Positions 28,688 through 39,374 of a DNA stretch of 64,000 nucleotides are shown here, piece by piece (position 1 is the stretch's first letter; every line of letters starts with the position of its first letter). Position numbers and translations under genes: made by a program. The notes below the pieces were generated by a model. That model worked only from the letters and a program-made list of their open reading frames with translations. It was not told the origin of the DNA and ran no database searches. The stretch spans positions 558,001-622,000 of the forward strand of contig CAJQUW010007240.1 of NCBI GenBank assembly GCA_907163375.1. Direction: 5' to 3'. Origin of the DNA: Prostheceraeus crozeri. Taxonomy: Eukaryota > Platyhelminthes > Polycladida > Euryleptidae.

Positions 28688-29000
28688 TTATATTATTTCA
28701 GTTTTCTTGTTTATCAATGTTTCAGAATTGGCAGTGATGATGTGATATTTTTCTGATAGACATAGACTGCAATATCGGCTTCCACATGAGTATGGGCTTG
28801 TTTGTTGGACTATGCTCCATTTGATATTATATGGAATATTTATGTTTTTCAGTGACCATATGTATTGTGACAGCGACGTTTTATTTTTATATTGTATGTT
28901 GTTAAATGAGTTTTTGTAATTATTATGTTGGCCTTTGAAGTCACCCCTTGAAGTCAAATGTAACAACAATCTTAAACCAAGCAAAAAGCAAAGAAGCTAT
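28688..29000 (-). pseudogene. Penelope-like GIY-YIG C-terminal fragment
   Basis: Minus-strand QHNNYKNSFNN, TSLSQYIWSLKNINIPYNIKWSI and CSLCLSEKYHIITANSETLINKKTEI match the helical C-terminal part of the GIY-YIG nuclease domain of Penelope-like elements. No reverse transcriptase is adjacent on this strand, so it is a truncated copy. Confidence 0.6.
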
Positions 29001-29269
29001 ACTTCATTTCGTCATTTGGATTGAAAAATACTTTTGTCGAAAGCTTTCCAATATATGTTTTTATTGACCTCGTCTTCTTTTTCCTTAAAATATTTGTACA
29101 ATATATTTATTTATTTGAAAAGAGAAACAAGACCAGACCAATTAATTAAAAATTTTATCAGACGATATTTCGCATAACACTTGATTACATCTAAAATTTC
29201 ATATGTATATATAACAAAAATAATCCCACCATCTATGCTAATGTAGTGCAGACTGTAATGCATCGTGTA

Positions 29270-29760
29270 ACAGTCTGAAGTTATCTTCACCTTTTGATGA
29301 GTACAAGTTTCGCTGGTCTTATCGTCAACCTCTGCCTCTCCTGAAGATTCTGAGTCGCAACTATCAACCTACGGTTTTTGATATCACCAAATTTAATAAA
29401 CCAAGATGCGCAAGCTGTGACACTTTGACTCCTGGCAGGTCCATTACTGCTAAGTTCGGTAACATTGGCGCCAAAACCTTTTCAATGATAGAAATCTAAG
29501 CTGCACAACCAGTAATATGATTTGTGTACTCAGATGTAAGTCGCGCGGTGATTTCTATGTGTGTGAAACCGGGGGAGTTTTCAGGAATAGACTGACCGTC
29601 CATCGAGAACAGCTTTTTCAATCTACATGTAGCTACAGAATTCTAGACGTCAGCAAACACATAGGAATTTGCGCTAAAACCATGTGTCCAATCTTTGAAG
29701 CTGCCCCTATTTACCAGCTGCATCCAAATGCTAATCGCATAGAGCGCGAAATCTGAGGGA
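29270..29760 (+). pseudogene. Penelope-like connector and GIY-YIG fragment
   Basis: Plus strand, several frames: FRWSYRQPLPLLKILSRNYQP, then PRCASCDTLTPG (Cys pair of the linker), then GDFYVCETGGVFRNRLTVHREQ, a degenerate YxGxTGxxxRxRxxxHR nuclease signature. It is interrupted by stops and frameshifts and independent of the 28688-29000 copy. 29760-30129 shows nothing recognisable. Confidence 0.6.
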
Positions 29761-30147
29761 AGTCCATCAAACTTCTCCAACTTAGTTTGAATTAACGTTG
29801 TATTTGAGTTCACTTCTATGAGCAAAAATGTATATCTCTTGTTTTTTGTTGTTTTTTTTAATTTTCAATGGGCCTACATTTCCCATGAGCAGCCTGCAAA
29901 AGTAGGCTAAACCGGTCGGGAAGCAACATAGAAATTAACAATACCATAGAAAGTACTAGTATCTACCTCTATGGGAAGTAGTGACTTTTTCCTTGAGTCT
30001 CTTAATTTATGGTATTTACTATAGAATCATAGAAATCATAGAAGTCCTACGTTTTCACTTAGGACCAGAATGGATAACAACTGCTCGTTGATGGTAATTT
30101 CAGCTGCTACGACAACGAATGTTCACGACTTAAGCTTCGTTTATACT

Positions 30148-30252
30148 TATGCTGTACAGCATGTTGTATGACGCATATGCTGTACAGCATGTTCCAGATG
30201 CTGTACAGCAGAAAATAGTGACATGCTGTACGACAAATGCTGTACAGCATGT
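30148..30252. repeat. Subterminal palindromes GCTGTACAGC (left end)
   Basis: ATGCTGTACAGCATG or close variants occur four times here, plus one degenerate copy, with looser copies (TTGCTGTACAGCAC, CCTGTACAGC) at 32942-33075 near the right end. The symmetric sites are candidate binding sites for the transposase or its MADF partner. Confidence 0.8.
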
Positions 30253-30407
30253 TTGACGAATCTATAAAGTTTGCTTGACTGGTTGTTGAATAGTACTCTA
30301 TTGACATATTTCTGATGCACGCAACGGAACTTGACAGCAAAATGGATCCAATCGGGTTGATGTACATATATCGCAAGAAGAAGATGAGACAAGAGCAATG
30401 ATGGTAC

Positions 30408-31756
30408 GTGAGGCCACTGAACGTACCTCGAAACATCAGGAGTGAGTGCAACCTTGTAGATGAGATGCGGAAAATGGATCCACAGACTCATTTTGAGTAT
30501 TTTCGAATGTCAAAGGAGAGGTTTGACGAACTCCTCCGGAAGGTGCAACCATTGATTCACCATGAACCTATTCATCGTTTTCCCATTTCCAGTCAGATGA
30601 GACTAGCAGTCACACTGCGTCTTCTAGCTACAGGCAACTCACAGAAAGCGTTGGACATAGTTTCCGCATGGGAAGGTCTACCGTAAATAAAATATTTCGT
30701 GAAACGATAGTATCAATCAGAAAGGCTCTACAAGAGGAATTCATTTCTCCTCCATCTCCAGATGATTTGAAGGAGATTGCGAAAGACTTTTGGCAGTATT
30801 GGAATTTCCCATGCTGTCTTGGGGCTTGTGATGGGAAACACATCAATATAACTGCTCCTTCAAACTCCGGCAGCAATTTTTATAATTATAAGAATACCTT
30901 CTCAATCGTGCTGATGGCCATCGTTGATGCAAAATATCTTTTCCGCTTTGTCACCATTGGTAGAAGTGGAAAGAAAAGTGACGCTGGAGTATGGGGTGAT
31001 TGGGATGTTGCCGAAGCACTTCACAAGGAGAATCTTGAACTTCCGCCACCAACCAATCTTCCTGGTGCCAACGATAAAGTTCCCCATATTTTCATAGGAG
31101 ATGACGCATTTCCTTTGAGACCATACTTTATGAAACCTTTTTCAGGTAGTAGTCTAACTGATGAAAAACAGGTGTTTAATTATCGTCTCAGCAGGGCTCG
31201 ACGCATTGTAGAAAATGCATTTGGGATATTGTCTGCAAGGTGGCGAATATTCAGGCGACCCATTGAAAGCACTGTCGATGTTGATTCTATTGTATGGGCC
31301 TGTGTTTTGCTTCACAATTACGGTATCTAAAGTCAACTGATAATGTGTCTTTGCCCGAAACCAGATATTGTCCCTCAAATTTCATCGACTATGAAGATCA
31401 AGATCATGCGATTCATGGAGGAGGATGGCGTCAAATAACCGCTGAAGATGCAGGTTAGTACTGTATATCACATATTATTTTAACTTGTATACATGAAGAT
31501 GCTTCAGCGTCAACCATTTACAACATCATCTTGTTAAATTAAAGCAATTAATTTTATAAAACTCATTTGTAGTTTTATTTTTTATCTCTTTCAGGAATGC
31601 AAGATGTTTCCAATCTGTCGGACACCCATTGCTCCAAGTACGCTTTTAAAGTGAGGCAGAAATTCATGAATTTCTTCAACTCAGATGCTGGTGCTCTTCC
31701 GTGGCAGAGAACTGTTATCCAGCGTGGAACAAATTTACACTCAGCTACGCAGTGAA
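30408..31756 (+). pseudogene. Harbinger DDE transposase
   Basis: Starts about 30408-30462 (DEMRKMDPQTHFEYFRMSKERFDELL). A helical helix-turn-helix (LAVTLRLLATGNSQ) runs into FRMGRSTVNKIF after a one-base shift near 30667, probably a lost T in a T-run. Catalytic core: GACDGKHI (first Asp), FIGDDAFPL (second), SRARRIVENAFGILSARWRIF (Glu in VENAFG). A second frame shift lies near 31320 (LLHNY). A 3' exon from 31595 (MQDVSNLSDTHCSKYAFKVRQKF) follows a GT-AG intron with donor near 31454. It is otherwise very well preserved, suggesting recent activity. Confidence 0.88.
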
Positions 31757-31931
31757 CTACACCTGTGTAGACTTTTCTTTTAATATCGCTTCCCAAGAAG
31801 ATTTGACTACATTTTAAAACATTTTTCCATGGACCATGCTAATTTTATTGATTTGTCATCATACACCGGAGACAGAAAATGCGCGTATAAAACAATGAAA
31901 AAGTACTAATTACAATTGCAACAAATCTTAT

Positions 31932-32727
31932 AAGTTCACGTCATTCTCAACTTCGGCTAAATCATTTTGCTCAGCCTCAAATAAAACTTGCTGAATTCGC
32001 ATTTTCGCCCGAGAGGTTGTAGAAGGTTTCAATTTCCGTAATGATGCTGCAATGTATTCGCCAAACACACCCTCTTCGTCTCTTTTGCTGCTGCAATCCT
32101 CCATGTAGTGAAGTATCGCTTCATCAAGAGCCTTTTGTCGCTCCTTCGTCTTTGAAATGGATGTGGAAGCTGATGGGACTACCAGATGATTCTGCAGTGA
32201 ATTATTCAGATGACCATCATCTCTATCTTCAACGCTGTCCTGAGTGTCGTTCCTGAAACAAGAGATTAATGATAAATGAAAGTACATAACACAAAAAGGA
32301 ACATTGCACCAAAAACATGATGCCTAGATAGGCCTATTCCAGCGACTCAACAGTATGTTGTACACGCACTATACATTGAACTCTGGTAGCTATGTAAAAT
32401 GGTATTAGACAAAGAATAAATGTCAACAAATTGAATAGCAGGCTTGATAATTACCTTGTCATTGTTTGAGATCTCGAAATTGGATTCCGCATTCCTACGC
32501 TGCAAAACTTTCTCCGAGAATTTCATCTTCTCGTAGAACCTCCACTTCGGCTTATGTCCACCTGCATCACCACTTCTCTTCTTGGCGTTTCTTCTTGATC
32601 TCACAAAGCCATCTCGTAGTGATCGCCATCGGGCTTTCACAGTTGATGGCTCTACACCAAGACTTTGGCCAATGACGTTCCAAGAATTATTGGATTTTAC
32701 CAAGTCCTTATAGTCAGGTAGGCTCAT
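31932..32727 (-). CDS. MADF-BESS partner protein of Harbinger
   Basis: Two exons. Exon 1 (32459-32727) is a MADF/Myb-SANT-like domain: LPDYKDLVKSNNSWNVIGQSLG, VKARWRSLRDGFVRSRR. Exon 2 (31932-32255) is an acidic linker and a BESS motif: FGEYIAASLRKLKPSTTSRAKMRIQQVLFEAE. The donor AAG|GTAATT and acceptor TTGTTTCAG fit GT-AG. In Harbinger elements this second protein helps nuclear import and TIR recognition. The frame looks intact. The exact start is uncertain because upstream exons may exist. Confidence 0.8.
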
Positions 32728-33112
32728 ATCCCAAAGATGGTCACAATCCCATGGTCATTGTTGTTGTCGTACTGTAGAAAGAATCTTGCAATGATTCCTA
32801 CACGACATGGCGTACAGCTATATTTCATCTTTACTGTCACTCAACCAGCAATAGTGTCCAGTGACGAATTCATTCTATTACGCATATGTTGTTGATACAA
32901 ATTGATCATTGTGCTGTGAAACATAGAAATAGAACTTTTACAGCACCCTGTACAGCAAATAATTTATCGGCAGACAGCAGTTTTATGCTGTTGACAGCAG
33001 ATGATGTTGCAACAAATTGACCATTATGTTGCACAGCAAAAATGTACAGCATTTGCAGCTTTGCTGTACAGCACATAATTTACCGAACAGCAAAAGTATA
33101 AATGAACCTTTA

Positions 33113-34100
33113 GCATTGTTTCCAATGTGCATGACCACTCTTTTCCTATATTTCAATACAGTGTCGGATTTCTATGGTTAGAATCAAAATATTCTATGCG
33201 ATTAGAATTTAACTATATTTAGCATGCGGATTATTTGAATTTGCTTAGGTGTGATTTTATGATACACTAAATTAAGTTACATTTTTGTTTCGAATCACAG
33301 TGTAAACCTAATTACGTGAATATCTTAAAGTTAATTGCGATCATTGGCTCCGTTATTTTACTTACGAAGGAGTATCCACAATTGCTTTAAGCGATTAATC
33401 ACACTGATACATATCATTGTTTTTATCAGTCCGAAATTTATATGAAATCAATTTATATCAGTGCTCAATTGAAACTGCTCAATCTCCTGTCGAAACATTA
33501 ATTTTTGTGAACGCAATTTAAAGCAATTCTTCATATTTCACTGCCAAAAATGCTACTGATGCATATCGGTTGTACCCGGCGGTTAGCCAAAAACCGGACC
33601 GAACTCACCGTTTTTCAAAAAACCGAAACCGACCGAAAAAATCAGAAAACCATCTTTTCCATCTTCATTCTTTTTGTTTAATTTTCCAACACGTTTATCT
33701 GATGTAATAAATGACATATTCTTTGGTAATGGATTCATGTTTATCTACCTTTAGTAATGTCCCTATAATTCTCTGCTGTGAATAGAGCTTAGTTCACCTA
33801 GGCCAATCGGATGCGCTGAGCTTCTTTTTGTGCACTATGTGCTTTAACAAGCCCTTCATAGCAACATTTGATGTGGTTTACGTCAAAAATTGAAATTCTG
33901 TCTATGAATGGTTGCATCTGTTCTCCGGATAACATGCAAAATAATATGATGAATTATATTCATTGACAAATTTTTTGAAACATTTACTTCTTTAACTTCT
34001 TTCATTTTAGACTGGTATATATACATGTATGTATGATACCTTGATAATTTAGTCACAATCTCCACCAAGTCGCTAGCACAGAAAAAAACGCATGTAGCAG
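33113..34100. other. Gene-free stretch
   Basis: AT-rich with no coding frame. A short odd patch near 33575-33650 is rich in AACCGAAACCG/ACCGG. Around 34110 a TTAATAGCGCG stretch precedes the Tc1 remnant. Nothing else recognised. Confidence 0.6.
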
Positions 34101-34108
34101 ATTCAACT

Positions 34109-35122
34109 TTAATAGCGCGTGTGCCCCCCTCTAGCTCCAATACATTCAGTAATCCGAGATGGCATGGATTCACAAAGTTTCTGAATGAAGGATGTTTCAA
34201 GGAAAAGCCATTGCTCTGTCAGTCTTTCAGAGAGAATCTTCAGGGACACTGGTGGAAGTGAATAGCGGTCTCTCACTCGCCGCCCAAGCTCGTCCCATAC
34301 TTGTTCAATGGGTGACAAGTCAGGTGAGCGTGCAGGCCAGTCAAGGGTTTGAATGTTCAATCTCCTAACAGTGGCAATGACAGCCGAGGAGCGATGTGGT
34401 CTTGCGTTGTCGTCTTGGAAGACGAGATCCTGCACCCTGACCACTGGGGCAATAACAGGAAGCACAATTTCATTGAGATACCTCTCTCCAGTCAACGTGC
34501 CTTTGATGATGACTGCTGTCGTTCGTCCGCCATGCCAAATGCCACCCCACAGCAAAACACTTCCACCACCATATCTGTCGTGTTCGTCAACATACAGCAT
34601 GGGGCAAAGCGTTCACCTGGAAGACGATGCACACTGACACGACTGTCATTGAAATCCAGAGTGAATCTCGATTCATCGGTCCACAAGACTTTCTGCCAGT
34701 GATGGTCATTCCATGAGCGATGGGCATCACACCAGGCAACTCGTCTTCTGCGGTGTTCAAAACTCAATGGAATTAAGACAGCTGGTCGTCGCGATTGAAT
34801 TCCAGCTTCTCGCAATCTTCGGTAAGCCGTTCGAACGCTACAGTCTATATTTGAGGCACTCTTCCAGTGTACGACTAGCTTTGGAACTGACACATCTATT
34901 CCTCTTTGCAGCTAAAACTAGACATGCGCCTGTCCTTCCTGCAGACTTTCTTGGTCGACCAGATCCCTTCTTCTTTTTAACATCTCCTTCTGCTTTCCAT
35001 CGACACCACCACCTCCAAACAACGACTTTCGATAGTTGCAGCTCTTCGGCAACACTCGCACAACTTCTACCACAACGAATCATTCCAATAGTCATACCTC
35101 TGGTAAACTGATCGTGTGCCAT
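34109..35122 (-). pseudogene. Tc1-like DD34E transposase, frameshifted
   Basis: Minus strand in three frame pieces. 35122-34838: paired-like helix-turn-helix (FTRGMTIGMIRCGRSCASVAEEL...GRPRKS). 34893-34492: AYRRLREAGIQSRRPA, HWQKVLWTDESRFTL (first Asp). 34600-34109: RYGGGSVLLWGGI, VFQDDNARPHRS (second Asp), WPARSPDLSPIEQVWDELGRRV (catalytic Glu). At least two frameshifts. Terminal repeats were not found within the surrounding few hundred bases. The catalytic triad is intact, so decay is moderate. Confidence 0.85.
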
Positions 35123-35579
35123 TTTATTTTACAAAACTGGATTTCAGTTCACGTTTATGTTCAATTTGTAAAAGCAATTGTATTTCACTCTCGATGGCTT
35201 TGGAGGTCATAGAAACGATTTAAATGAGTTTGAAATGCATTATTGCCCGGTATCGGAGGGTATATAATGCACCACTATATACCCGCCAATTTTACATAGA
35301 ATTCTCACCTTACCAGATGGCCATGAACCGTCGTCCGTCACTCCAGCTTGAGAATCCATTAATGAATGAATTGGTAAACTGATGTTTCAAATCATTTTTA
35401 GATAGAAATCTGAATTTCAGATCTATTCACATTTGCAAACATTCCTAGACTTTCAAACTTTTCATGAATCAAAATCTATTGAAAGAACAAACTATCATTG
35501 ACTTCAATAAAAGTCAATCAAAGATTTCTTTATCTCTCCATTATCTGTAACAGTGATCAATAATTGCAATGTTTCATAG

Positions 35580-36115
35580 ACTTCTCAAGAGTTACATACA
35601 ATAGCATTATATCATGGATACCAGCCATTGAAAAATTGGCGTGAGTCAAAATGTTGGTATAATGCTAACCTGGTCGTAGGAGCTCAAAAATTGGGCAACT
35701 TGATGAAAACGATTTCACAAAGCGCAAATTTGTCAAAATTGTACACTGCGCACTGCATTCGCGCAACTGTTGTAACAGAGATGTTCAACAACGGTGCCGC
35801 TGTTCAAGACATTCAATGTGTCACGGGGCACAAAAACTCAGATTCCGTCAAACGGTACCTGAAACGCGTTGGCGATTCCAAAAACCGGGATTTTTCGAGA
35901 ATGTTGGTGAGCAGCTTTTGCAACTCAACTTCATCAAGCGTCGGACCATCACACAGAAAGTGAGTTTGATGACTATTTGATGAAATTGCCATTTAATCAA
36001 CAAATTATTCTTTATTTCAGTACTGCGTGAAGCCCCACCTAACAAGAAGATGAAGATTGAAGCGGATGGTAGCAAAAACTTTGTTCGAATAACTTTTGAA
36101 TAAGTGACTTCAAGA
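35580..36115 (+). pseudogene. Crypton-type tyrosine recombinase, C-terminal part
   Basis: Plus strand: QPLKNWRESKCWYNANLVVGAQKLGNLMKTIS, then YTAHCIRATVVTEMFNNGAAVQDIQCVTGHKNSDSVKRYLKR. This has the HxxR and H...Y parts of the tyrosine recombinase active site in the style of Cryptons and the ZMYM/QRICH proteins derived from them. A GT-AG intron (about 35959-36019) precedes a short last exon (APPNKKMKIEADGSKNFVRI) and AATAAA (about 36195). The N-terminal half is missing. It could be a host domesticated gene's 3' end or a Crypton fragment. Element C begins 100 bp downstream. Confidence 0.65.
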
Positions 36116-36221
36116 CTGAAATTTTAAACATTTCATGGTTGTTCTTTGATAAGAAAACATCAAGAACTAAAGATACTTGTTTTACAACATCAACGAAATA
36201 AAGGAACTTTAAGAGGATACT

Positions 36222-37110
36222 AGTAGTAAGTAAAACTCCACTTCTGGATAGCGCAAGATGGCCGCCGTCGCTGACGTCCCCCCCCTCTGGAACGGCGGAG
36301 TGTCGTGGTCGGCCGCCGTGGTGCTTTCAGTCAGACGTCCCCCCCTCTGGAACGACAGAGTGTCGTGGTGTGCCGGCCACGTGCGTCCGTCAGGTTCGCT
36401 GACGTCCCCCCCCTCTGGCCGACCGTCGTATAGCGCGCGGTGATGTGGTGTCTAGGTTGGCGTGGTGTGCCGGCCAGGTTGGCGTGGTGTGCCGGTCAGG
36501 TTGGGAGGGTGGACTGTCGTAGCTCACCTGAAAAAATCCTAAGTGTCAGAGTGGCTTTGTATGGGTAAAATTTTGAAAATTTTCCAAAGTGTGGAATTTC
36601 GACCTGGGACCGTCACCAAAATATTTTTCATCAAATTTCACTGACCTCACCCCCCCGACAGCAATCTTCTAACTTTGGTTCTAGTGAACGGATTTTGTCT
36701 CACAGTTACTCGTTTGAAAGAGGAGAAAAAACTGCTCGACGCCATTTTTGCCGCGAGTCAATCGGACCAGCCGTTCAAAAGTTAGAGCTGTTACAAGATT
36801 TTAGGTCGGAGCTCGCTCACCTGAAAAAATCCTAAGTGTCAGAGTGGCTTTGTATGGGTAAAATTTTGAAAATTTTCCAAAGTGTGGAATTTCGACCTGG
36901 GACCGTCACCAAAACATTTTTCATCAAATTTCACTGACCTCACCCCCCCGACAGCAATCTTCTAACTTTGGTTCTAGTGGACGGATTTTGTCGTACAATA
37001 GCTCGTTTGAAAGCTAAGAGTGAGACAAATTCAGTGAAAGAAACGGCTTGTTCATATCTGTCTTCGTTTAGATGTGAGACGCCATTTAAGATTTTGGGAG
37101 ATTGACGAAA
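36222..37110. repeat. Left TIR of element C
   Basis: About 890 bp. The outer 300 bp has three GACGTCCCCCC(C)TCTGG modules and GTGGTGTGCCGG repeats. The inner part has two ~300-bp units matching those in A. Runs of 6-8 C end each module. It pairs with 61560-62417 at high identity. Confidence 0.92.
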
Positions 37111-37210
37111 AACGACAGAGTTAGAATTTCCCAAGAAACAGCTACAGCGGGCGAATGAAGGCTCGGATTGGTAAACGGAGGCCAGATTTGGAATCAGCTT
37201 GATGTTATTG

Positions 37211-37259
37211 TCCAATGAGGATCATCATCCAATGAGAATCAAGCATTTCTATATAAATA
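37211..37259 (+). promoter_or_regulatory. Two CCAAT boxes and TATA box
   Basis: TCCAATGAGG (37211) and TCCAATGAGA (about 37228), then TATAAATA at 37252-37259, about 105 bp before the ATG at 37358. The promoter sits immediately inside the TIR. Confidence 0.75.
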
Positions 37260-37357
37260 GCGAGCCTTCCACAGTGAGAATCATTCCATCGTTGAATCGC
37301 ACGAGTGACGGACGCACATTTTCTCTCTCTAGTTCCCTGTTCTATTATCCAACTAAA

Positions 37358-38042
37358 ATGGTAAGTCGCTACTTTCCTCCCTCCCCTCCCTTGAACGTAA
37401 ACTTAATACAATCTTTTCCATTTTCAGGCATCTACTCCATCTGCTGCACTAGTAGGACAAAATGGCGGTCAAACGTTACAAGGTTCGCTACGATCAGATC
37501 ATCTACAACTGAGGCCAGTGGAAGAAACAACCAAGGTACATAATCCTACACCACTACAGCGTAAATTTAAACAAGTCTTGCGTTATGACGATCATGGCGT
37601 AGTACTCCAAACGGGAATGCTCCCTTCCACGGATGTCAAGATAATGCACAATCAGTATGGGGACTACATACTGATCCCCGTGAGTCCATACATTCGCCAC
37701 CAACTTGATATTATTGAGGAGTACGTGACATTAAATATGGACATTCCTACTCCTCTTGCTCAAGAGTGGAAGGCGAGAGATGACAAGGATACTCCCTATA
37801 GAAAGATTTGGGATGGTAATCAAATTTGCCTACCGGTATCACATTGGTGCACTTACTATAAGAAGGAGGGAGATCATTCAACACCCATCACATGCGACGA
37901 GCTCGGAGAAGGTACTTGGGATATCCTTTTCAAAGTGAATGGGTTATATTATGGTCGGCATAAGGATAATAAATTGCCTCTCTCTCCATTCATATGGAAT
38001 CCATCCTATATATTCCAAAACCATCCAACGTGGACGACATAA
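37358..38042 (+). CDS. GxGFYSF-related protein, C copy (unknown)
   Basis: The predicted first exon consists of the start codon alone at its 3' edge (ATG|GTAAGT, 37358-37360). A ~67-bp intron ends in TTTTCAG, and exon 2 starts at 37428 (ASTPSAALVGQNGG). The protein has RHQLDIIEEYVTLNMDIPTPL, paralogous to both B copies, then LGEGTWDILFKVNGLYYGRHKDNKLPLSPF where B has GxGFYSF...GPxxDGxLxxLN. About 200 aa. It has no known family that I recognise. It is the first gene inside the TIR, followed by RING and exonuclease genes in the same order as in B. Confidence 0.65.
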
Positions 38043-38090
38043 TTAATCAAATCCTTAACAGCAGTGGTACGAAGCGCAAGTCGGAGAAGA

Positions 38091-38291
38091 ATGCTGCATC
38101 AAAACGCAAATCAAAGAAGGAGAATTACTAGTCCTTTCCTAACTCTACCCTATGACAATTCGCTTATGTGCTTTGAGTGTCGTAGACGTGGTCTTATTAG
38201 ATACATTTTACTTCTTCGTTGCCATCATATCATTTGTGTATTTTGTCGTGAAAAGCATCGATGTAATTCTTCATTTTGTAATATGTTATAG
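38091..38291 (+). CDS. Small RING-like protein (C)
   Basis: About 66 aa: a basic N-terminus, then CFECRRRGLIRYILLLRCHHIICVFCREKHRCNSSFC. Spacing matches the B copy at 12969-13148. Short for a RING (the second half is compressed), so it may use fewer ligands. The gap to the exonuclease-like exon is a GT-AG intron candidate, so it might be joined to neighbours in some transcripts. Confidence 0.55.
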   Translation: MLHQNANQRRRITSPFLTLPYDNSLMCFECRRRGLIRYILLLRCHHIICVFCREKHRCNSSFCNML

Positions 38292-38324
38292 AACGTTTCC
38301 TTAGATGTGTAAATTTCCGTTTTA

Positions 38325-38874
38325 GGCTTCTATCATCATTTTTATGGATTGTGAGGGTGAACCTGTACAGGAGCTCAGTGCTATTGCTATGAACAATTGG
38401 ACATATCAGATTGTCAGTGTCTATCATCAACATGCCAACTGCAATCCCAATGTTGATCAATGGGCGAGAAAACACATTCATGGACTTAATCTGAAATATT
38501 TGCAAGACTATGGCTTTTCTTGTGAGAGTGCTCTTCTTATTGACTTTAAACGATGGTTAGCTGCTTTCAATGTTATACGCATCTTTTGTAATAATCCTGG
38601 TAAGGAGAGGAAAGTATTTCCCAATCTAATCATTGATGATATTTTGCTCCCACCTTGGGATAGTAGAGTGAATCAACATTATCATGAAGTCACGAAACGT
38701 TTTAAGGATTTGTGTGTTCCTATTTTGTCTGTTCGTTGTAGTAGCTACGTTCATAACCAATGCTTCTTTCCTCCTTACCTCAGCACTGCCAAAGTCCTGT
38801 ATGGTTATCATTGCTCGCTGTATGATAGTTACCAGCTGTATCTATTTTATCTCTTTCAAACCATTGATTTATAA
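38325..38874 (+). CDS. DEDDh 3'-5' exonuclease-like protein (C)
   Basis: An acceptor TTTCCGTTTTAG ends at 38324, then ASIIIFMDCEGEPVQELSAIAM (Exo I, DxE). KHIHGLNLKYLQDYGF and ALLIDFKRWLAAF fit Exo II, and YHCSLYDSYQLYLFYL fits Exo III (HxxxxD). It aligns with 13171-13734 throughout. The family's catalysis needs two metal ions held by the four acidic residues, and all four candidates are present. AATAAA at about 38897. Confidence 0.62.
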
Positions 38875-38961
38875 TGCATGCTTGTTACTATTATTCAATA
38901 AATGTTACTATGAGAAGAGTTGTTGTTTTCATGCAATGGATGGGTTAGATAAAGGGCGATC

Positions 38962-39372
38962 ATGTCTTTCTCAAACGACTGCGGAACATTACATTTTCAT
39001 AGGCAAAGTTTAAAAGGAGCTGTTCAAGATTATGTGATAAATTTTCATAAAGATGAGACCGACATCGAAGCATTGGTCGATGATGCTAGCACTCTATTTC
39101 TAGAGTTAATGAATACATTCTCTGATAGCATTGTAATGGCGCGATTAGTTGCGAAAATTAAGTTTAGTCATTTTGGAAAGGAAGAGGTGGAAAGTCTCTC
39201 TTTCCATTTTGCTTCTTATTCAATGGAAGTGGTAGATCACCCCGAAGAATTTTTTAAAAGACATATGATAAAAATTGCTGAACGTCTTAGCGCATTTAAC
39301 CATCATGGTAGCAGTCTAGTGATTGAAGCGATTTCAGATATTCACATTCAACTTTCCATAAAGAAAAATTGA
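38962..39372 (+). CDS. Stand-alone pPolB N-terminal-domain-like protein (C copy)
   Basis: 136 aa from the ATG at 38962: GTLHFHRQSLKGAVQDYVINFH, IVMARLVAKIKFSHF, LSFHFASYSMEVVDHPEEFFKRHMIKIAERLSAFNHHGSSLVIEAI, IHIQLSI. It is the same domain as residues ~95-245 of the pPolB in this very element, so the element holds the domain twice, fused and free. The next gene starts 3 nt after the stop. Confidence 0.7.
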   Translation: MSFSNDCGTLHFHRQSLKGAVQDYVINFHKDETDIEALVDDASTLFLELMNTFSDSIVMARLVAKIKFSHFGKEEVESLSFHFASYSMEVVDHPEEFFKRHMIKIAERLSAFNHHGSSLVIEAISDIHIQLSIKKN

Positions 39373-39374
39373 AA

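Larger units (their letters stand above)
30133..33109. mobile_element. PIF/Harbinger transposon, near-complete
   Basis: 2,977 bp. TIRs read AGCTTCGTTTATACTTATGC and, at the other end inverted, AGGTTCATTTATACTTTTGC. They are flanked by a 3-bp TTA duplication (30130-30132 and 33110-33112), the target site typical of this superfamily. It carries a two-gene set: DDE transposase (+) and a MADF-BESS partner (-), convergent. Subterminal GCTGTACAGC palindromes lie at both ends. Confidence 0.92.

Noticed and set aside
33575-33650. Possible MITE or CRISPR-like repeat in the ACCGAAACCG patch
   Set aside because: Too short and irregular; no terminal repeats and no regular spacing.
36222-37110. Retroviral LTRs
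   Set aside because: The repeats at the ends of C are inverted, not direct, and the integrase is of the Polinton type beside pPolB and capsid genes.
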